Notes: generated by a model not told the origin, from the letters alone. Shown: positions 17,427 to 26,322, counted from the first letter of the stretch. The stretch: DNA of 64,000 bases from Shewanella saliphila (GCF_014648295.1 NZ_BMQV01000009.1:1-64000); one strand, 5' to 3'. Translations and numbers: made by a program.

Positions 17427-18455
17427 TTGCCAAAACAGAGTTTACTCACCACATCTAGCGGATGGTTATCGTCTGGTTGGACGGTGTTTTCAGCGCGGTT
17501 TACCAGGCTGCAAACTCAACTGAGCCTCCCTCAAAAACTCTATTTAGTGGCGATTGTATTGTTGTTTGCTACTGATTCCGTGGTGTGGGTGGCAATTATT
17601 AGTGTCATCGCGATGTCGATTGAATTTTGGCACTTGTTTGAACGTATGTGGCACAGTTTGGCAGGTAAAGCCGTTTTATTATTGTTTTATGCCATTGTGG
17701 CGAACTTTGCATTAGCCAGCTCAAGTTCGGTGGTAAATGATGTGGTGGGCGTTGCCTCGAGCAGTTTTAATTACACCCACAACTTTGCCATTTTGCTTTA
17801 TATTCCCGCCTGGAGCGTGATTATGAGCAGCATTGTGTTATTACTTTTACAGCTTATTTTTCCGCTAATGTTTAGCGTGTCATTTTTACTGCGTCCTTTT
17901 GGTGTGACTAATTTTAGGTTAATTAATCATCAACACTTTCATCACACCACATTTTGGGTGCGAGTCGTGTTGGCGGCGGTGGTGCTGTATCACTTAGCCA
18001 TGTTAATGGATCTTTATGGCCAAATAGAAAAAGCCTTAGATGACCCACAAGTTGTGCAACTCGTTGAGGCCCAGCCGGAAGAAGCCATTGTTGTCGAAAA
18101 TGATTTGGCGTTAGTGGCGAGTGGTCTTGCGAAAGAGGTTAACCCTAAACCAGAGCCAAAAGTGAAAACGGCGACAGAAATAGAGCGCGAAAAAGAGTTA
18201 GAGGCTATCGATGAAATCGCCAAGCAACCGTATAACCATTTACGCAGCCAATATTTTACCAGTGTACGTAAAGCGATTGCGTTATTTGCATTTCAGCTTG
18301 AGGCGAATGCCAAGTCACGTTGTAAAAAGTCTGCTAAGTCGCACGTTGTTGAGCTTAATGATTATGAAATTTTAGAGATCACTCCAGATACCAATGGCGA
18401 ATATGGTTACCATTTTGAAGTGAAAAAATGTATCTCTCCGGCCTTTCCTGGTTAA
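17427..18455 (+). CDS. Multi-pass membrane protein of unknown function
   Basis: I do not recognise this protein. With the TTG at 17427, which has AAGGA seven bases upstream, it is 342 residues; an ATG at 17374 is an alternative, and the longest frame from 17271 would overlap the divergent thioesterase coding sequence. The N-terminal 210 residues contain about five hydrophobic segments. A charged, proline- and glutamate-rich linker follows, then a soluble C-terminal domain of about 110 residues with RKAIALFAFQLEAN and two cysteines. A terminator follows 30 bp later. Confidence 0.7.
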   Translation: MPKQSLLTTSSGWLSSGWTVFSARFTRLQTQLSLPQKLYLVAIVLLFATDSVVWVAIISVIAMSIEFWHLFERMWHSLAGKAVLLLFYAIVANFALASSSSVVNDVVGVASSSFNYTHNFAILLYIPAWSVIMSSIVLLLLQLIFPLMFSVSFLLRPFGVTNFRLINHQHFHHTTFWVRVVLAAVVLYHLAMLMDLYGQIEKALDDPQVVQLVEAQPEEAIVVENDLALVASGLAKEVNPKPEPKVKTATEIEREKELEAIDEIAKQPYNHLRSQYFTSVRKAIALFAFQLEANAKSRCKKSAKSHVVELNDYEILEITPDTNGEYGYHFEVKKCISPAFPG

Positions 18456-18487
18456 GCAGAGTTTATGAGTTAGCTATTAGCGAAAAC

Positions 18488-18516
18488 AAAAAACGACCAT
18501 CAAGGTCGTTTTTTAT
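18488..18516. terminator. Bidirectional terminator between the membrane gene and mtnC
   Basis: Arms at 18490-18498 and 18504-18512 with a five-base loop are flanked by A-runs on the left and T-runs on the right. It can stop transcription from both convergent genes. Confidence 0.9.
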
Positions 18517-18539
18517 TGGATAGCATTTAGCGTGACAGG

Positions 18540-19220
18540 TTAGTCGAATTGCAATTCGTTAAAGCTCGTCACTGTTTTACATTTTGCTTTTACCTGCTCA
18601 GGTAAACGTAGCATTTGGCACGTTGTCATGCCTGCTGCCTCAGCTGCTTTGAGCTCTTCAGCCATATCTGACACAAATAAAATTTGTTTTGGCTTTAAGC
18701 TAATGGTGTTGCAAATATTGCAGTAGGCTTGCTTGTCTAATTTGTTACCGGTACGGGTATCAAAATGGCCGCTGAATGAAGGCGTTAAATCGCCAGAATC
18801 TGAGTGGCTAAATAGCAATTTTTGCGCATCAACCGAGCCTGACGAAAAGCTATAAATGCGGATACCTTTTTGGGTAATGCGTTCAATCGACTCAATAAAA
18901 TCTGGGTAGATGTGACCGGTAAACTCAGCATTATTGTAGCCTTGCTTCCAAATCAAACCTTGTAAGGTTTTCAATGGGGTGATTTTGCGGTCTTCGTCAA
19001 TCCACTGTTGTAAAATTTCGGTCACGCGCGCTAAAGATGCATCGGTTTCTAACGCGATGTCTTTAATGTCGCTAATGCAATAATCAACCAATACATTATG
19101 TTGATTCTTTTCAAGAAACTCTGGCATTGCAGTGCGTGAATATGGAAATAACACATCCTGAATAAAGTTAAGATCGGTAGTGGTACCGGCGGTATCAACG
19201 ATGATAGCTCTAATACTCAT
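18540..19220 (-). CDS. mtnC: Enolase-phosphatase E1 (acireductone synthase)
   Basis: MtnC acts in the methionine salvage pathway. It enolises and dephosphorylates 2,3-diketo-5-methylthiopentyl-1-phosphate to acireductone. The 226-residue HAD protein has the nucleophile motif [15 protein letters not shown] at its N terminus, [14 protein letters not shown] in the middle and [13 protein letters not shown] as the metal-binding motif. The ATG at 19220 (MSIRAIIVD) gives the family's usual length; a TTG six codons earlier is not supported. No other mtn genes are adjacent. Confidence 0.95.
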   Translation of the reverse strand: MSIRAIIVDTAGTTTDLNFIQDVLFPYSRTAMPEFLEKNQHNVLVDYCISDIKDIALETDASLARVTEILQQWIDEDRKITPLKTLQGLIWKQGYNNAEFTGHIYPDFIESIERITQKGIRIYSFSSGSVDAQKLLFSHSDSGDLTPSFSGHFDTRTGNKLDKQAYCNICNTISLKPKQILFVSDMAEELKAAEAAGMTTCQMLRLPEQVKAKCKTVTSFNELQFD

Positions 19221-19238
19221 AAGATTTGTGACTCCCAA

Positions 19239-19636
19239 ACAATAAATTAACTTAATGATGATCCTATGCTTTATTGGCCGCTAAGGCTAGTGCTATTGCA
19301 GATATTGCCCCTAGGTTGGGCGACTTTTAGTACAAGATGTGAGCCAGGTTTAGATAATGCTAAATTGCTCTATCGCAATGAGGGACAGGTCGCTTTAAGG
19401 ATAAAGTTTAAAGCTGTTAAATTTAGCGTGATGATTATCATCATTTTGTTTATTAAGCATTTTAATTAATGTTACCAGAATGGAGTTGAGGTAATCGAGA
19501 ACCTTTGTTTTTTCGGCCTAGATCACGATTTTACTGGGCACAGAAATATAGTCTAATCTTAAGTCTGTTAATACTCTCAATTTAGCACTTTCATTAGTAC
19601 TGTTTATTAATACGGTTAAATATAAAGGAGCGAGAT
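19239..19636. other. Intergenic stretch, mtnC to DUF465 gene
   Basis: About 400 bases upstream of both divergent genes. I see no convincing gene. The only open frame (19266-19469) has no ribosome site and no recognisable sequence. An AAGGAG ribosome site at about 19626-19631 serves the DUF465 gene. Confidence 0.5.
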
Positions 19637-19876
19637 ATGTTAGGTGAAAGCCATGCGTTATTAGTCGATTTTCCTGAGTACACAGTGACCATTTTAACGT
19701 TAACGGATAGTGACAGCGAGTTTGCAGCAAATGCACGTCGTTATCATGATTTAGACACTGAAATTCGTAAATTAGAGTTGAGAAATTCCCCAACGAGTGA
19801 TGAGTTTATGCATCAAGCAAAACATGAACGATCTGTGCTTAAAGATAAGCTTTATCTTCAATTTACTAAAGCATAG
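19637..19876 (+). CDS. DUF465 (YdcH family) small protein
   Basis: This 79-residue protein belongs to the DUF465/YdcH family of short helical proteins of unknown role. The family pattern is seen in SEFAANARRYHDLDTEIRKLE and HERSVLKDKLYLQF, which predict a helical hairpin. The start has a strong AAGGAG site. It is a single-gene unit closed by a terminator 12 bp after the stop. Confidence 0.88.
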   Translation: MLGESHALLVDFPEYTVTILTLTDSDSEFAANARRYHDLDTEIRKLELRNSPTSDEFMHQAKHERSVLKDKLYLQFTKA

Positions 19877-19887
19877 AGGTTTGTTTT

Positions 19888-19911
19888 GAGCTGGAGTCCA
19901 GCTCTTTGTTT
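19888..19911 (+). terminator. Terminator of the DUF465 gene
   Basis: Seven-base perfect GC-rich arms at 19888-19894 and 19898-19904 with a three-base loop are followed by TTTGTTT. Confidence 0.85.
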
Positions 19912-20230
19912 ATGGCCTGTGGCCACTAACGTCGTGGCGCTTCGCCCACACCAGACCAAGAGGAAACCAACGGCTGTTCCCTCTTGGATCTCCCAGCCGC
20001 CACATCAAAATTATCTGAGAAGCGATAATTTCGCGACGTGGTAGAATCCAGCTTTTAACTTCGTCTGAGTGTTCTTCAGCCTTATTCGAAAATGCTAACG
20101 CTTCAGATGGGGCGTCCCTTCCCCTCTAAAGCTAGTTCGCCATCCATGGCTAACTCACGTCATTTTCTTCAACGGCCTCAATGTCGTTGAATCCTGATGG
20201 TTTTAGATCAGCGAAATGAGGCGGAATTAG
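19912..20230. repeat. Structured non-coding element, candidate dispersed repeat
   Basis: No gene is apparent in this 300-base stretch, but it is full of nested inverted repeats. Eight-base arms at 19956-19963 and 19980-19987 form a long hairpin. ATTATC and GATAAT at 20010-20029 form another. ACGTCG near 19930 pairs with CGACGT near 20034 and encloses both. The region is locally richer in GC than the AT-rich DNA after it, and it lies at the edge of an accessory patch. This could be a genomic repeat or a structured RNA. Copy number in the genome would decide. Confidence 0.45.
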
Positions 20231-20468
20231 TAGTAAGGGCAATAGAAGTCACAAAATACTATTTAAAAAGGTGTAATTATAACAATCGATTAGCTGAATT
20301 TTTGTACAAAAAATAACTATCGTTTATAAGTGAATTCCGATAGCATCTTATTTAAATAAGGGTTACCTAACAATATTGACTCGGCATAGGCTAGGTCCAA
20401 TAAGCTATTTATGCAGTCGCAAACAGCGCAACACATAAATACTGAAACGTTATACCTACGGGGACGTG

Positions 20469-21014
20469 ATGAACTCAGATATTCCAAAGTGGCCTGAAGA
20501 TTTACCTCTTCCTGTAAGTGTTGAGAAATTAGGAAGACTAATTAGTTTAACTCCATCTGATTTGAAAACAGAAGATGAAATTAATAATCTTGTTCATAAT
20601 TTGTATTGGTATCCTGATGATTTTTATTTCATTTTTACAAAGGTTAATGAAGGCTTCGGTGAGTTTCTATTTTCCAGATTTGAACAGTCAGGGATGGTTT
20701 ATACAAAAAATGAGCGATGTTTTTATATTCATAGCTTCTCTGACATGAAAAATGATTTTATTCAGCTCCCGCCAGATACTGTCGAATTTGATTGGCATAA
20801 AGAAGCTATTCTTGGGCAGGAATACTCTCGGTTTACAATAAAATTAGCATCTTGGAAAATAAAAGAACTCGATATGGTTTATACCGCAGAAGCAACCGTT
20901 AAAGTAATGGATGAGGCCACCCCTATAATTGAAGCCAAACCAGGATTATTTGGAATTAATATTAATTTATGCGCAATTCTGAGCAAAGTAAAACGTTGGT
21001 GGAATAGCAAGTAG
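20469..21014 (+). CDS. Hypothetical protein, AT-rich orphan gene
   Basis: I do not recognise this 181-residue protein. It is soluble, rich in aromatic and acidic residues (NLYWYPDDFYFIFTKV, VEFDWHKEAILG), with no signal peptide, and ends in a short basic stretch (KVKRWWNSK). The start is chosen at the ATG behind a weak GGGGAC site. Base use is clearly more AT-rich than in neighbouring genes, and it is flanked on both sides by gene-free DNA and by a toxin-antitoxin pair. I read it as horizontally acquired. Confidence 0.7.
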   Translation: MNSDIPKWPEDLPLPVSVEKLGRLISLTPSDLKTEDEINNLVHNLYWYPDDFYFIFTKVNEGFGEFLFSRFEQSGMVYTKNERCFYIHSFSDMKNDFIQLPPDTVEFDWHKEAILGQEYSRFTIKLASWKIKELDMVYTAEATVKVMDEATPIIEAKPGLFGININLCAILSKVKRWWNSK

Positions 21015-21375
21015 ATGTGAAGGACTACTACATTGCATATAAATACCTAGTTATTAATTAGTCGAAATGGTTATACAGTCAGAACTAACATCAAAAAGTT
21101 CTTATAGCAAAAACATAACCATTAACCTAGATTCGGAATTGGATAAATCCAACAGCTACCAAAATACTTAACAGGTTAGTCATGGTGATTTGCGAGCCGA
21201 TAGTCCGCCCCAGGGCTGCTCATTGGCATCCATGCCATCACACATTTGTTAATCCCTTCACATCAGACAAGTGGTTGAGCAACAGGGATGTACAGGTGCG
21301 TGTCGGAGAGTAAATGCCATGATAAACCTATGAAATGAGTGTTCAGTGATACATTCTTGGCTTTAAGTTTTCAAA
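21015..21375. other. Intergenic stretch before the toxin-antitoxin pair
   Basis: No open frame with a ribosome site is seen in these 361 bases. The first part is AT-rich like the gene before it; the second part (about 21180-21370) is more GC-rich and looks like degraded foreign or repeat DNA. I cannot assign it to a family. Confidence 0.4.
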
Positions 21376-21870
21376 CTAACTTAAACTCGCTCTTACATCT
21401 GCGATGGTGATGAACAGTTTGTGTTCTGCATCTTGAAATGCTTGGAATCCATAGCGTTGGTAGAAGTGCTTTGCGCCATCTTTTGCGTCAACAATCACCA
21501 CTGGGAATGCTACGCTGTCACTCGCAGTGAGCAACTTTTGTAATGCATCAATAAGTAACCATTCACCAACCCCTTGGCCTTTGTAACGCTCATCTACTGC
21601 TAAGCGGGCGATGAGGCCGCCTGAAGTTGAAGATTGATACTTTTTTTGTAGCTTATGTGGCAGGGCTTTTATGTCTATCGGGGTCATTGTTAATGTATAA
21701 AAACCGATAATATGAGCGTTATTGATATCATCTTCTAAAACAAAGGTTCTGGTGTTGTCTTTTTTAGCTTGCTGACTCGCCATAACTTTCAAGTAGTTAT
21801 TAAGTGCGTCACTGCCACAGTTAAAGCGGTTTCTATCGTGTTTTGCCTTATCTAACAGTACCGTATTCAT
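21376..21870 (-). CDS. GNAT toxin, TacT-like
   Basis: This 164-residue acetyltransferase matches toxins of the TacT/AtaT type, which acetylate the amino acid on charged tRNAs and block translation. It begins with HDRNRFNCGSDALNNYLKVMASQQ, the typical N-terminal segment. The acetyl-CoA loop is at RLAVDERYKGQGVGEWLLIDAL, and the C-terminal motif is FYQRYGFQAF with the conserved tyrosine. Its start overlaps the antitoxin stop by one base (TAATG). Which tRNA it attacks cannot be read from the sequence. Confidence 0.92.
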   Translation of the reverse strand: MNTVLLDKAKHDRNRFNCGSDALNNYLKVMASQQAKKDNTRTFVLEDDINNAHIIGFYTLTMTPIDIKALPHKLQKKYQSSTSGGLIARLAVDERYKGQGVGEWLLIDALQKLLTASDSVAFPVVIVDAKDGAKHFYQRYGFQAFQDAEHKLFITIADVRASLS

Positions 21871-22142
21871 TATTGGTTTTTGCTTTTATAACGTTCAGAA
21901 GCGGCTTGTAGATTTGAGTTTGCGGTTGCTGGGCGGTCTAGGGCTTCCATAAGTAAAGTGGCATCAGCTTGATTAAGCTTTAGCGTTTCTTCACGTTCAA
22001 TCACTTGTTTGGCCTTTTCGATTGCAGCATTTAACACAAATGAATTAATGCTCGACATGCCAGCAAGCGCCGCGGCTTTCGTTAATAAATCTTGGGTGTC
22101 AGCATCAACTCTAGCGGTGATGCGAGGTAACGTAGCGGCCAT
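21870..22142 (-). CDS. DUF1778 antitoxin, TacA-like
   Basis: This 90-residue protein is the antitoxin and operon repressor. A ribbon-helix-helix DNA-binding domain occupies residues 5-45 (PRITARVDADTQDLLTKAAAL, SINSFVLNAAI). A C-terminal tail (LLMEALDRPATANSNL) should wrap the toxin and block acetyl-CoA binding. It is the first gene of the pair, behind a promoter region with several inverted repeats. Confidence 0.92.
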   Translation of the reverse strand: MAATLPRITARVDADTQDLLTKAAALAGMSSINSFVLNAAIEKAKQVIEREETLKLNQADATLLMEALDRPATANSNLQAASERYKSKNQ

Positions 22143-22158
22143 AATATTCTCTCTAGTT

Positions 22159-22228
22159 GTGCCAAAGTGTCACATAAGTATTATGTGGTTAAATTGCTCA
22201 AAAAGCAATCTGCGTGTCACTTTGGCAC
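22159..22228. promoter_or_regulatory. Inverted-repeat operators of the toxin-antitoxin operon
   Basis: The region upstream of the antitoxin gene holds a perfect inverted repeat CACATAA-gta-TTATGTG at 22171-22187. A 15-base motif at 22159-22173 recurs as an imperfect inverted copy at 22214-22228. Between them lies a small hairpin with arms 22193-22198 and 22204-22209. Ribbon-helix-helix antitoxins bind such sites cooperatively. Confidence 0.65.
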
Positions 22229-22251
22229 ATAAGGAAATAGATTTAGAAGCT

Positions 22252-23922
22252 CTATTCCTCTCCTTTCACAAACACCTGGCGGCCGTTTACCCAGGTGGCG
22301 ATGACTTTGTTTTGCCATATTTGTTGTGGGTTGATAGCGAAGTAATCGTCCTCAACCAAGATAAAATCTGCTTTCTTGCCGGATTCTAGCGTACCTAGTA
22401 ACTGCTCTTGGTGGCCGGCATAAGCTGCATCGATGGTGAAGCTTTTAAACGCTTCAATACGTGACAGTTTCTCACCCGCTAACCAACCGTCTAAAGGTTT
22501 GTTGAGATGATCTTGACGGGTGACTGAAGCATGCAATCCAAAGAATGGATTCGGTGATTCGATAGGGAAATCTGACCCGTTGGCGATGACGGCATTGGCA
22601 TTTAACAGTTTGCGCCATGCATACGCACCGGCGAGGCGGGCCTTACCTAAACGGTTTTCAGCCATGTTTTTGTCGCTGGTGGCGTGGGTGGCTTGTACCG
22701 AAGCAATCACATCGAGCTGGGCAAAGCGGGGGACGTCAGCAAGGTCGAGAATTTGAGCATGCTCAATACGATGGCGTAATGCCTTAGAGTCGGTTTTGGC
22801 AATCGTGCTTTGATATTTATTAAGCACGACCTGGTTGGCATTGTCGCCAATGGCATGGGTGTTAACCTGAAATCCGGCTTTCATCGCCCGTAAAATGAGT
22901 TTGCCTAATTGCTCGTCTGAATACAGCATTAAGCCTTTGTGGCCGGGTTGGTCTGAGTACTCTTTAATTAACGCCGCGCCGCGGCTACCCAAAGCGCCGT
23001 CGGCAGATATTTTTACACTGTCGACTTTAAACATGTCGTCGCTGGTGTTGATATGACCTTGCTTTAATACCGTATCAAAGCGTGGGTCTTCAACCGACAG
23101 CATGCCATTAACGCGCACGCTCATGGCATTGTTTGCAGCTAATTGCTGGTAGGCTTTAATGTTGTTAATGCTGATGCCCGCATCGTGCACGCTGGTTAAA
23201 CCGTATGAGGCTAAGCTGTCCATTGCTAGGGTTAACGTAGACTCAAGCTGTTGCTGATTAAGATCGGGGATGATTTTAAACACCAAGTTCATCGCATTAT
23301 CGATAAGCACACCAGTAGGATTACCTTGCTCGTCCTTAACTATCTCGCCGCCTTCAGGTGAGACGGTGCTGGCTGAAATGCCAGCCAATGCTAGTGCCTT
23401 ACTGTTAACCCAAATCGCATGTCCATCAACCCGTCCAAATGACACCGGATTAGCACTAAATGCTTTATCTAGACTTTCTTTGCTGGGAAATTGTTTGCTA
23501 AACCATAACTCCTGGTTCCAACCGCGACCCATTAACCAACCGTCTGTTGGGTTTTTCTTAATGAATGCTTGTGCGCGTGACACCGCGTCTTGTTCGCTAC
23601 TGGTGTTGGTTAAATCGGCGGTTAATAAGCTTAAGCCGTAACTGAGCACATGACCGTGGGCGTCGATTAATCCTGGCAGTAAGGTTTTGCCTTTACCATC
23701 AATGGTGGTGATATCGTTAGCGGTAGGTAACGTTTGGTCTTTGGTGAAGAGTCGGTCGATTTTATCGTCGGTGAACTGAATCGCATTAAAGGTCTGTAAT
23801 TTACCGTTAACTAAGGTGTAGCCGTTAACATCATGCACCAATGTGGTTTGCGCTAGGGTGTTTGCACTCAAGCTGCAAGTGCCCAATGTTATCAACAGTG
23901 CTAAATAACCTTTTTTCATCAT
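22252..23922 (-). CDS. Exported amidohydrolase, YtcJ-like
   Basis: This 556-residue metal-dependent hydrolase has a cleavable signal peptide (hydrophobic core LALLITLGTCSLSAN, cleavage after LAQ). The amidohydrolase_3 fold shows LLPGLIDAHGHVLSYG with the first metal-binding histidines, VNTHAIGDNANQ in the centre, HRIEHAQI, and a late GSDFPIESPNP motif carrying the catalytic aspartate. YtcJ-group enzymes act on amides or formamides, but the physiological substrate is rarely known. It is a single gene with an AAAGGG site at its start. Confidence 0.9.
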   Translation of the reverse strand: MMKKGYLALLITLGTCSLSANTLAQTTLVHDVNGYTLVNGKLQTFNAIQFTDDKIDRLFTKDQTLPTANDITTIDGKGKTLLPGLIDAHGHVLSYGLSLLTADLTNTSSEQDAVSRAQAFIKKNPTDGWLMGRGWNQELWFSKQFPSKESLDKAFSANPVSFGRVDGHAIWVNSKALALAGISASTVSPEGGEIVKDEQGNPTGVLIDNAMNLVFKIIPDLNQQQLESTLTLAMDSLASYGLTSVHDAGISINNIKAYQQLAANNAMSVRVNGMLSVEDPRFDTVLKQGHINTSDDMFKVDSVKISADGALGSRGAALIKEYSDQPGHKGLMLYSDEQLGKLILRAMKAGFQVNTHAIGDNANQVVLNKYQSTIAKTDSKALRHRIEHAQILDLADVPRFAQLDVIASVQATHATSDKNMAENRLGKARLAGAYAWRKLLNANAVIANGSDFPIESPNPFFGLHASVTRQDHLNKPLDGWLAGEKLSRIEAFKSFTIDAAYAGHQEQLLGTLESGKKADFILVEDDYFAINPQQIWQNKVIATWVNGRQVFVKGEE

Positions 23923-23999
23923 TTCATCCCTTTATGCGATTAATTTATCAACACTTATTAAATGTTAATTAATCGTTAATGGCAAGGGCTAAAATAATT

Positions 24000-24028
24000 G
24001 AAAAATCGCCTAACAGGATTAGGCGATT
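24000..24028 (-). terminator. Terminator of the exported HAD gene
   Basis: Ten-base perfect arms at 24004-24013 and 24019-24028 with a five-base loop are followed on the minus strand by a T-run. It lies just past the HAD stop codon. Confidence 0.9.
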
Positions 24029-24041
24029 GCGGTGCTGATGC

Positions 24042-24818
24042 TTATTTAAATGTAGCTAATGTTTTAGCTAAATCATTCACATCCAACACGTTGTAGTCAG
24101 GCTCTGCTGCAAGCGGGAACAACACTTTACCCTGGCGACGAATAAACGCAGTTTGTAAACCTGCTTTTTCAGCACCTGCGATATCCCAACCGTGGGCTGC
24201 AACCATTAAGGCTTCGTTAGCGTTAACGCCTAAATCTTTAATGGCCCATTGGTAAGTGCTTAAATGCGGCTTAAATACACCAACAGACTCGATGCTTAAG
24301 TTGGCATCAAAATACTGGCTTAAGTTTGCATTTTTAAGCTGTAATTGAACGCCTTCTAATGATGAGTTTGTTAAGGTGACTAGCTTATAACCTTGAGCTT
24401 TTAATGCTGCTAAACCCTCAGCAACATCAGGATGCGCTGGTAAAGAGCGTAATGGCGTAACAATAGCGGTTTTAGCTTGTTCGTGAGTGATTGCAATGCC
24501 GTTAATCTCGGCCACCATTTCGAGTGATGCAACTCCGATATTACCAAACGACTGATACTCGCCAGTGGCTGAAACCACTAAAGAGTGATGCAACATGGTT
24601 GAGAACCAAAATGGCAATAAATCGTCACGACCATTTAAGGCAGTGCCGACCGACTTACGCATGTTTTCTAGATCTAACAGGGTTTCATTCACATCAAAAA
24701 TAATCACTTTAGGCTTTGTGAGTTCAGTGGCTGAATCAGTTGATTCATTGGCGAAAACATGGCTGCTGTTAAGCAACAAAAACGCGCTAGCAATTGATAA
24801 TAGTGTGCGGATTTTCAT
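24042..24818 (-). CDS. Exported HAD hydrolase, haloacid dehalogenase type II-like
   Basis: This 258-residue protein has a signal peptide (LLSIASAFLLLNSSHVFA), which is unusual for a dehalogenase-type HAD enzyme. The nucleophile motif is IIFDVNETLLD (about residues 38-48). Motif II is VTLTNSS, the lysine is in the SVGVFKPHLSTYQ segment, and motif IV is LMVAAHGWDIAGA with a histidine where many HADs have an aspartate, as in haloacid dehalogenases. The natural substrate is unknown. A perfect 14-bp palindrome lies about 45 bp upstream of the start. Confidence 0.85.
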   Translation of the reverse strand: MKIRTLLSIASAFLLLNSSHVFANESTDSATELTKPKVIIFDVNETLLDLENMRKSVGTALNGRDDLLPFWFSTMLHHSLVVSATGEYQSFGNIGVASLEMVAEINGIAITHEQAKTAIVTPLRSLPAHPDVAEGLAALKAQGYKLVTLTNSSLEGVQLQLKNANLSQYFDANLSIESVGVFKPHLSTYQWAIKDLGVNANEALMVAAHGWDIAGAEKAGLQTAFIRRQGKVLFPLAAEPDYNVLDVNDLAKTLATFK

Positions 24819-24861
24819 AATACCTCTGTCAATATGGGTTAGGTTAGCAATAAAAAAATTT

Positions 24862-24875
24862 TGAACGATCGTTCA
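24862..24875. promoter_or_regulatory. Palindromic operator upstream of the HAD gene
   Basis: TGAACGATCGTTCA is a perfect 14-bp palindrome of a type bound by TetR-family repressors. No TetR gene is adjacent, so the regulator would be encoded elsewhere. Confidence 0.55.
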
Positions 24876-25011
24876 TAATGTGCCTAGCCTAAATGAAATA
24901 GATCTTAAAATCACGCAATTATTGATTTTATCTTGCTGGTCTTACTGGTATCGAAGGAGAAAGAGCCATATGCTGTCTATAAAAGCCAACAACATACGGC
25001 TTGAAATGCGA

Positions 25012-26244
25012 TTAACGGGGTAAGGCAACTACCTGGCCGTTTTTGACCACGTTTAAACAAGGATTAACCCCGTAGGCATACGCGAGTTGTGCGGGGGTGT
25101 TGATATCCCATAAACAAAAGTCAGCTTGCTTGCCAACGGTAATGCTACCAACGCGATGCTCGAGCCCCAATGCCTTGGCGGCATTAACAGTAACGCCTCG
25201 CAGGGCTTCTTCTGGGGTTAACTTAAACAAGGTACAAGCCATGTTAAGCATTAATAAAGTTGAACAAATCGGTGATGAGCCGGGGTTAAAGTCGCTGGCT
25301 ATCACCATCGGCACCTTGTATTGACGCAGTAAATCGATGGGCGGTAATTGGGTTTCGCGTAAAAAGTAAAAAGCCCCAGGTAATAACGTCGCGCAGGTAC
25401 CACTTTCGCTTATGGCCTTAACTCCCGCCTCGTCTAAAAACTCAATATGATCAACTGACTTAGCACCCAAACTTGCGGCCAAGGTGCTACCACCCATATT
25501 AGATAATTGCTCAGCGTGCAGTTTTACCTGTAAACCTGCTCGCTTAGCAGCGCGTAAGACTCGCTCGGTTTGTTCCAGATTAAAGGCGATATTTTCGCAA
25601 AATACATCAACAGCATCCGCTAAACCTTCTGCAATAACCGCGGGCAGCATGTCATTAATCACAAGGTCGACATAGCCGTCTACATCGTCCTGGTATTCTG
25701 GCGGAATGGCATGGGCGCCTAAAAATGTGGTGCTAACATCGATATGATGATGTTCGCCAAGCTCACGGGCGACTCGCAATAGCTTCAGTTCGGTTGCGGT
25801 ATTTAAGCCGTATCCTGACTTAATTTCAACAGTAGTGACCCCTTCTCTGGCTAGGGCATTTAAGCGTTGGCGACCTAATTCAAATAACTCTGCTTCATCG
25901 GCATCACGGCAGGCATTAACCGTTGAAATAATACCGCCGCCAGCACGGGCAATATCTTGATAACTGGCGCCTTGTAGCCGTTGCTCAAACTCATTGGCGC
26001 GATGGCCGGCAAACACCAAGTGAGTGTGTGCGTCAATAAGCCCTGGGGTTATCCAACCCCCTTTACCCCTGTAAACTGGGGTTGCCAAAACGTCAAATTC
26101 GGGCAGTTCACTGCGTGGGCCGACCCAGGCAATTTTACCGTCTTTTACGGCAATCGCAGCTTGCAGTATCGCCCCGTAAGCACCAGAGATACTAGGGTCC
26201 ATGGTGGCGATATTGATATCTATCCATACTTGATCCCACACCAT
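25012..26244 (-). CDS. hutI: Imidazolonepropionase
   Basis: HutI catalyses the third step of histidine degradation, hydrolysing imidazolone-5-propionate to formiminoglutamate. The 410-residue amidohydrolase has the metal-binding [12 protein letters not shown] (about residues 71-82), [21 protein letters not shown] with a catalytic histidine-glutamate pair, and [10 protein letters not shown] near the C terminus. Length is normal. It is transcribed away from hutC-hutU-hutH, with the shared gap carrying a HutC-type operator. Confidence 0.97.
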   Translation of the reverse strand: MVWDQVWIDINIATMDPSISGAYGAILQAAIAVKDGKIAWVGPRSELPEFDVLATPVYRGKGGWITPGLIDAHTHLVFAGHRANEFEQRLQGASYQDIARAGGGIISTVNACRDADEAELFELGRQRLNALAREGVTTVEIKSGYGLNTATELKLLRVARELGEHHHIDVSTTFLGAHAIPPEYQDDVDGYVDLVINDMLPAVIAEGLADAVDVFCENIAFNLEQTERVLRAAKRAGLQVKLHAEQLSNMGGSTLAASLGAKSVDHIEFLDEAGVKAISESGTCATLLPGAFYFLRETQLPPIDLLRQYKVPMVIASDFNPGSSPICSTLLMLNMACTLFKLTPEEALRGVTVNAAKALGLEHRVGSITVGKQADFCLWDINTPAQLAYAYGVNPCLNVVKNGQVVALPR

Positions 26245-26289
26245 GTTATTCCTCTTTTTGATCGCAAGAATTTGTCTTCTATCTATTGT

Positions 26290-26322
26290 TAAACAATACT
26301 TGTTTAATCTTGTATATACAAG
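26290..26322. promoter_or_regulatory. HutC operator and second inverted repeat
   Basis: CTTGTATATACAAG at 26309-26322 is a perfect palindrome matching the TGTATATACA-type core bound by HutC in other proteobacteria. Immediately left, TAAACAA-tac-TTGTTTA at 26290-26306 is a second perfect inverted repeat sharing the TTGT arm. Both sit between divergent hutI and hutC, so one site can control both directions, released by urocanate. Confidence 0.88.

Noticed and set aside
20370..20468. Integron attC site before the AT-rich orphan gene
   Set aside because: CCTAACAA and GTTATAC-like ends are about 90 bp apart, but the inner complementary boxes could not be found and there is no cassette array.
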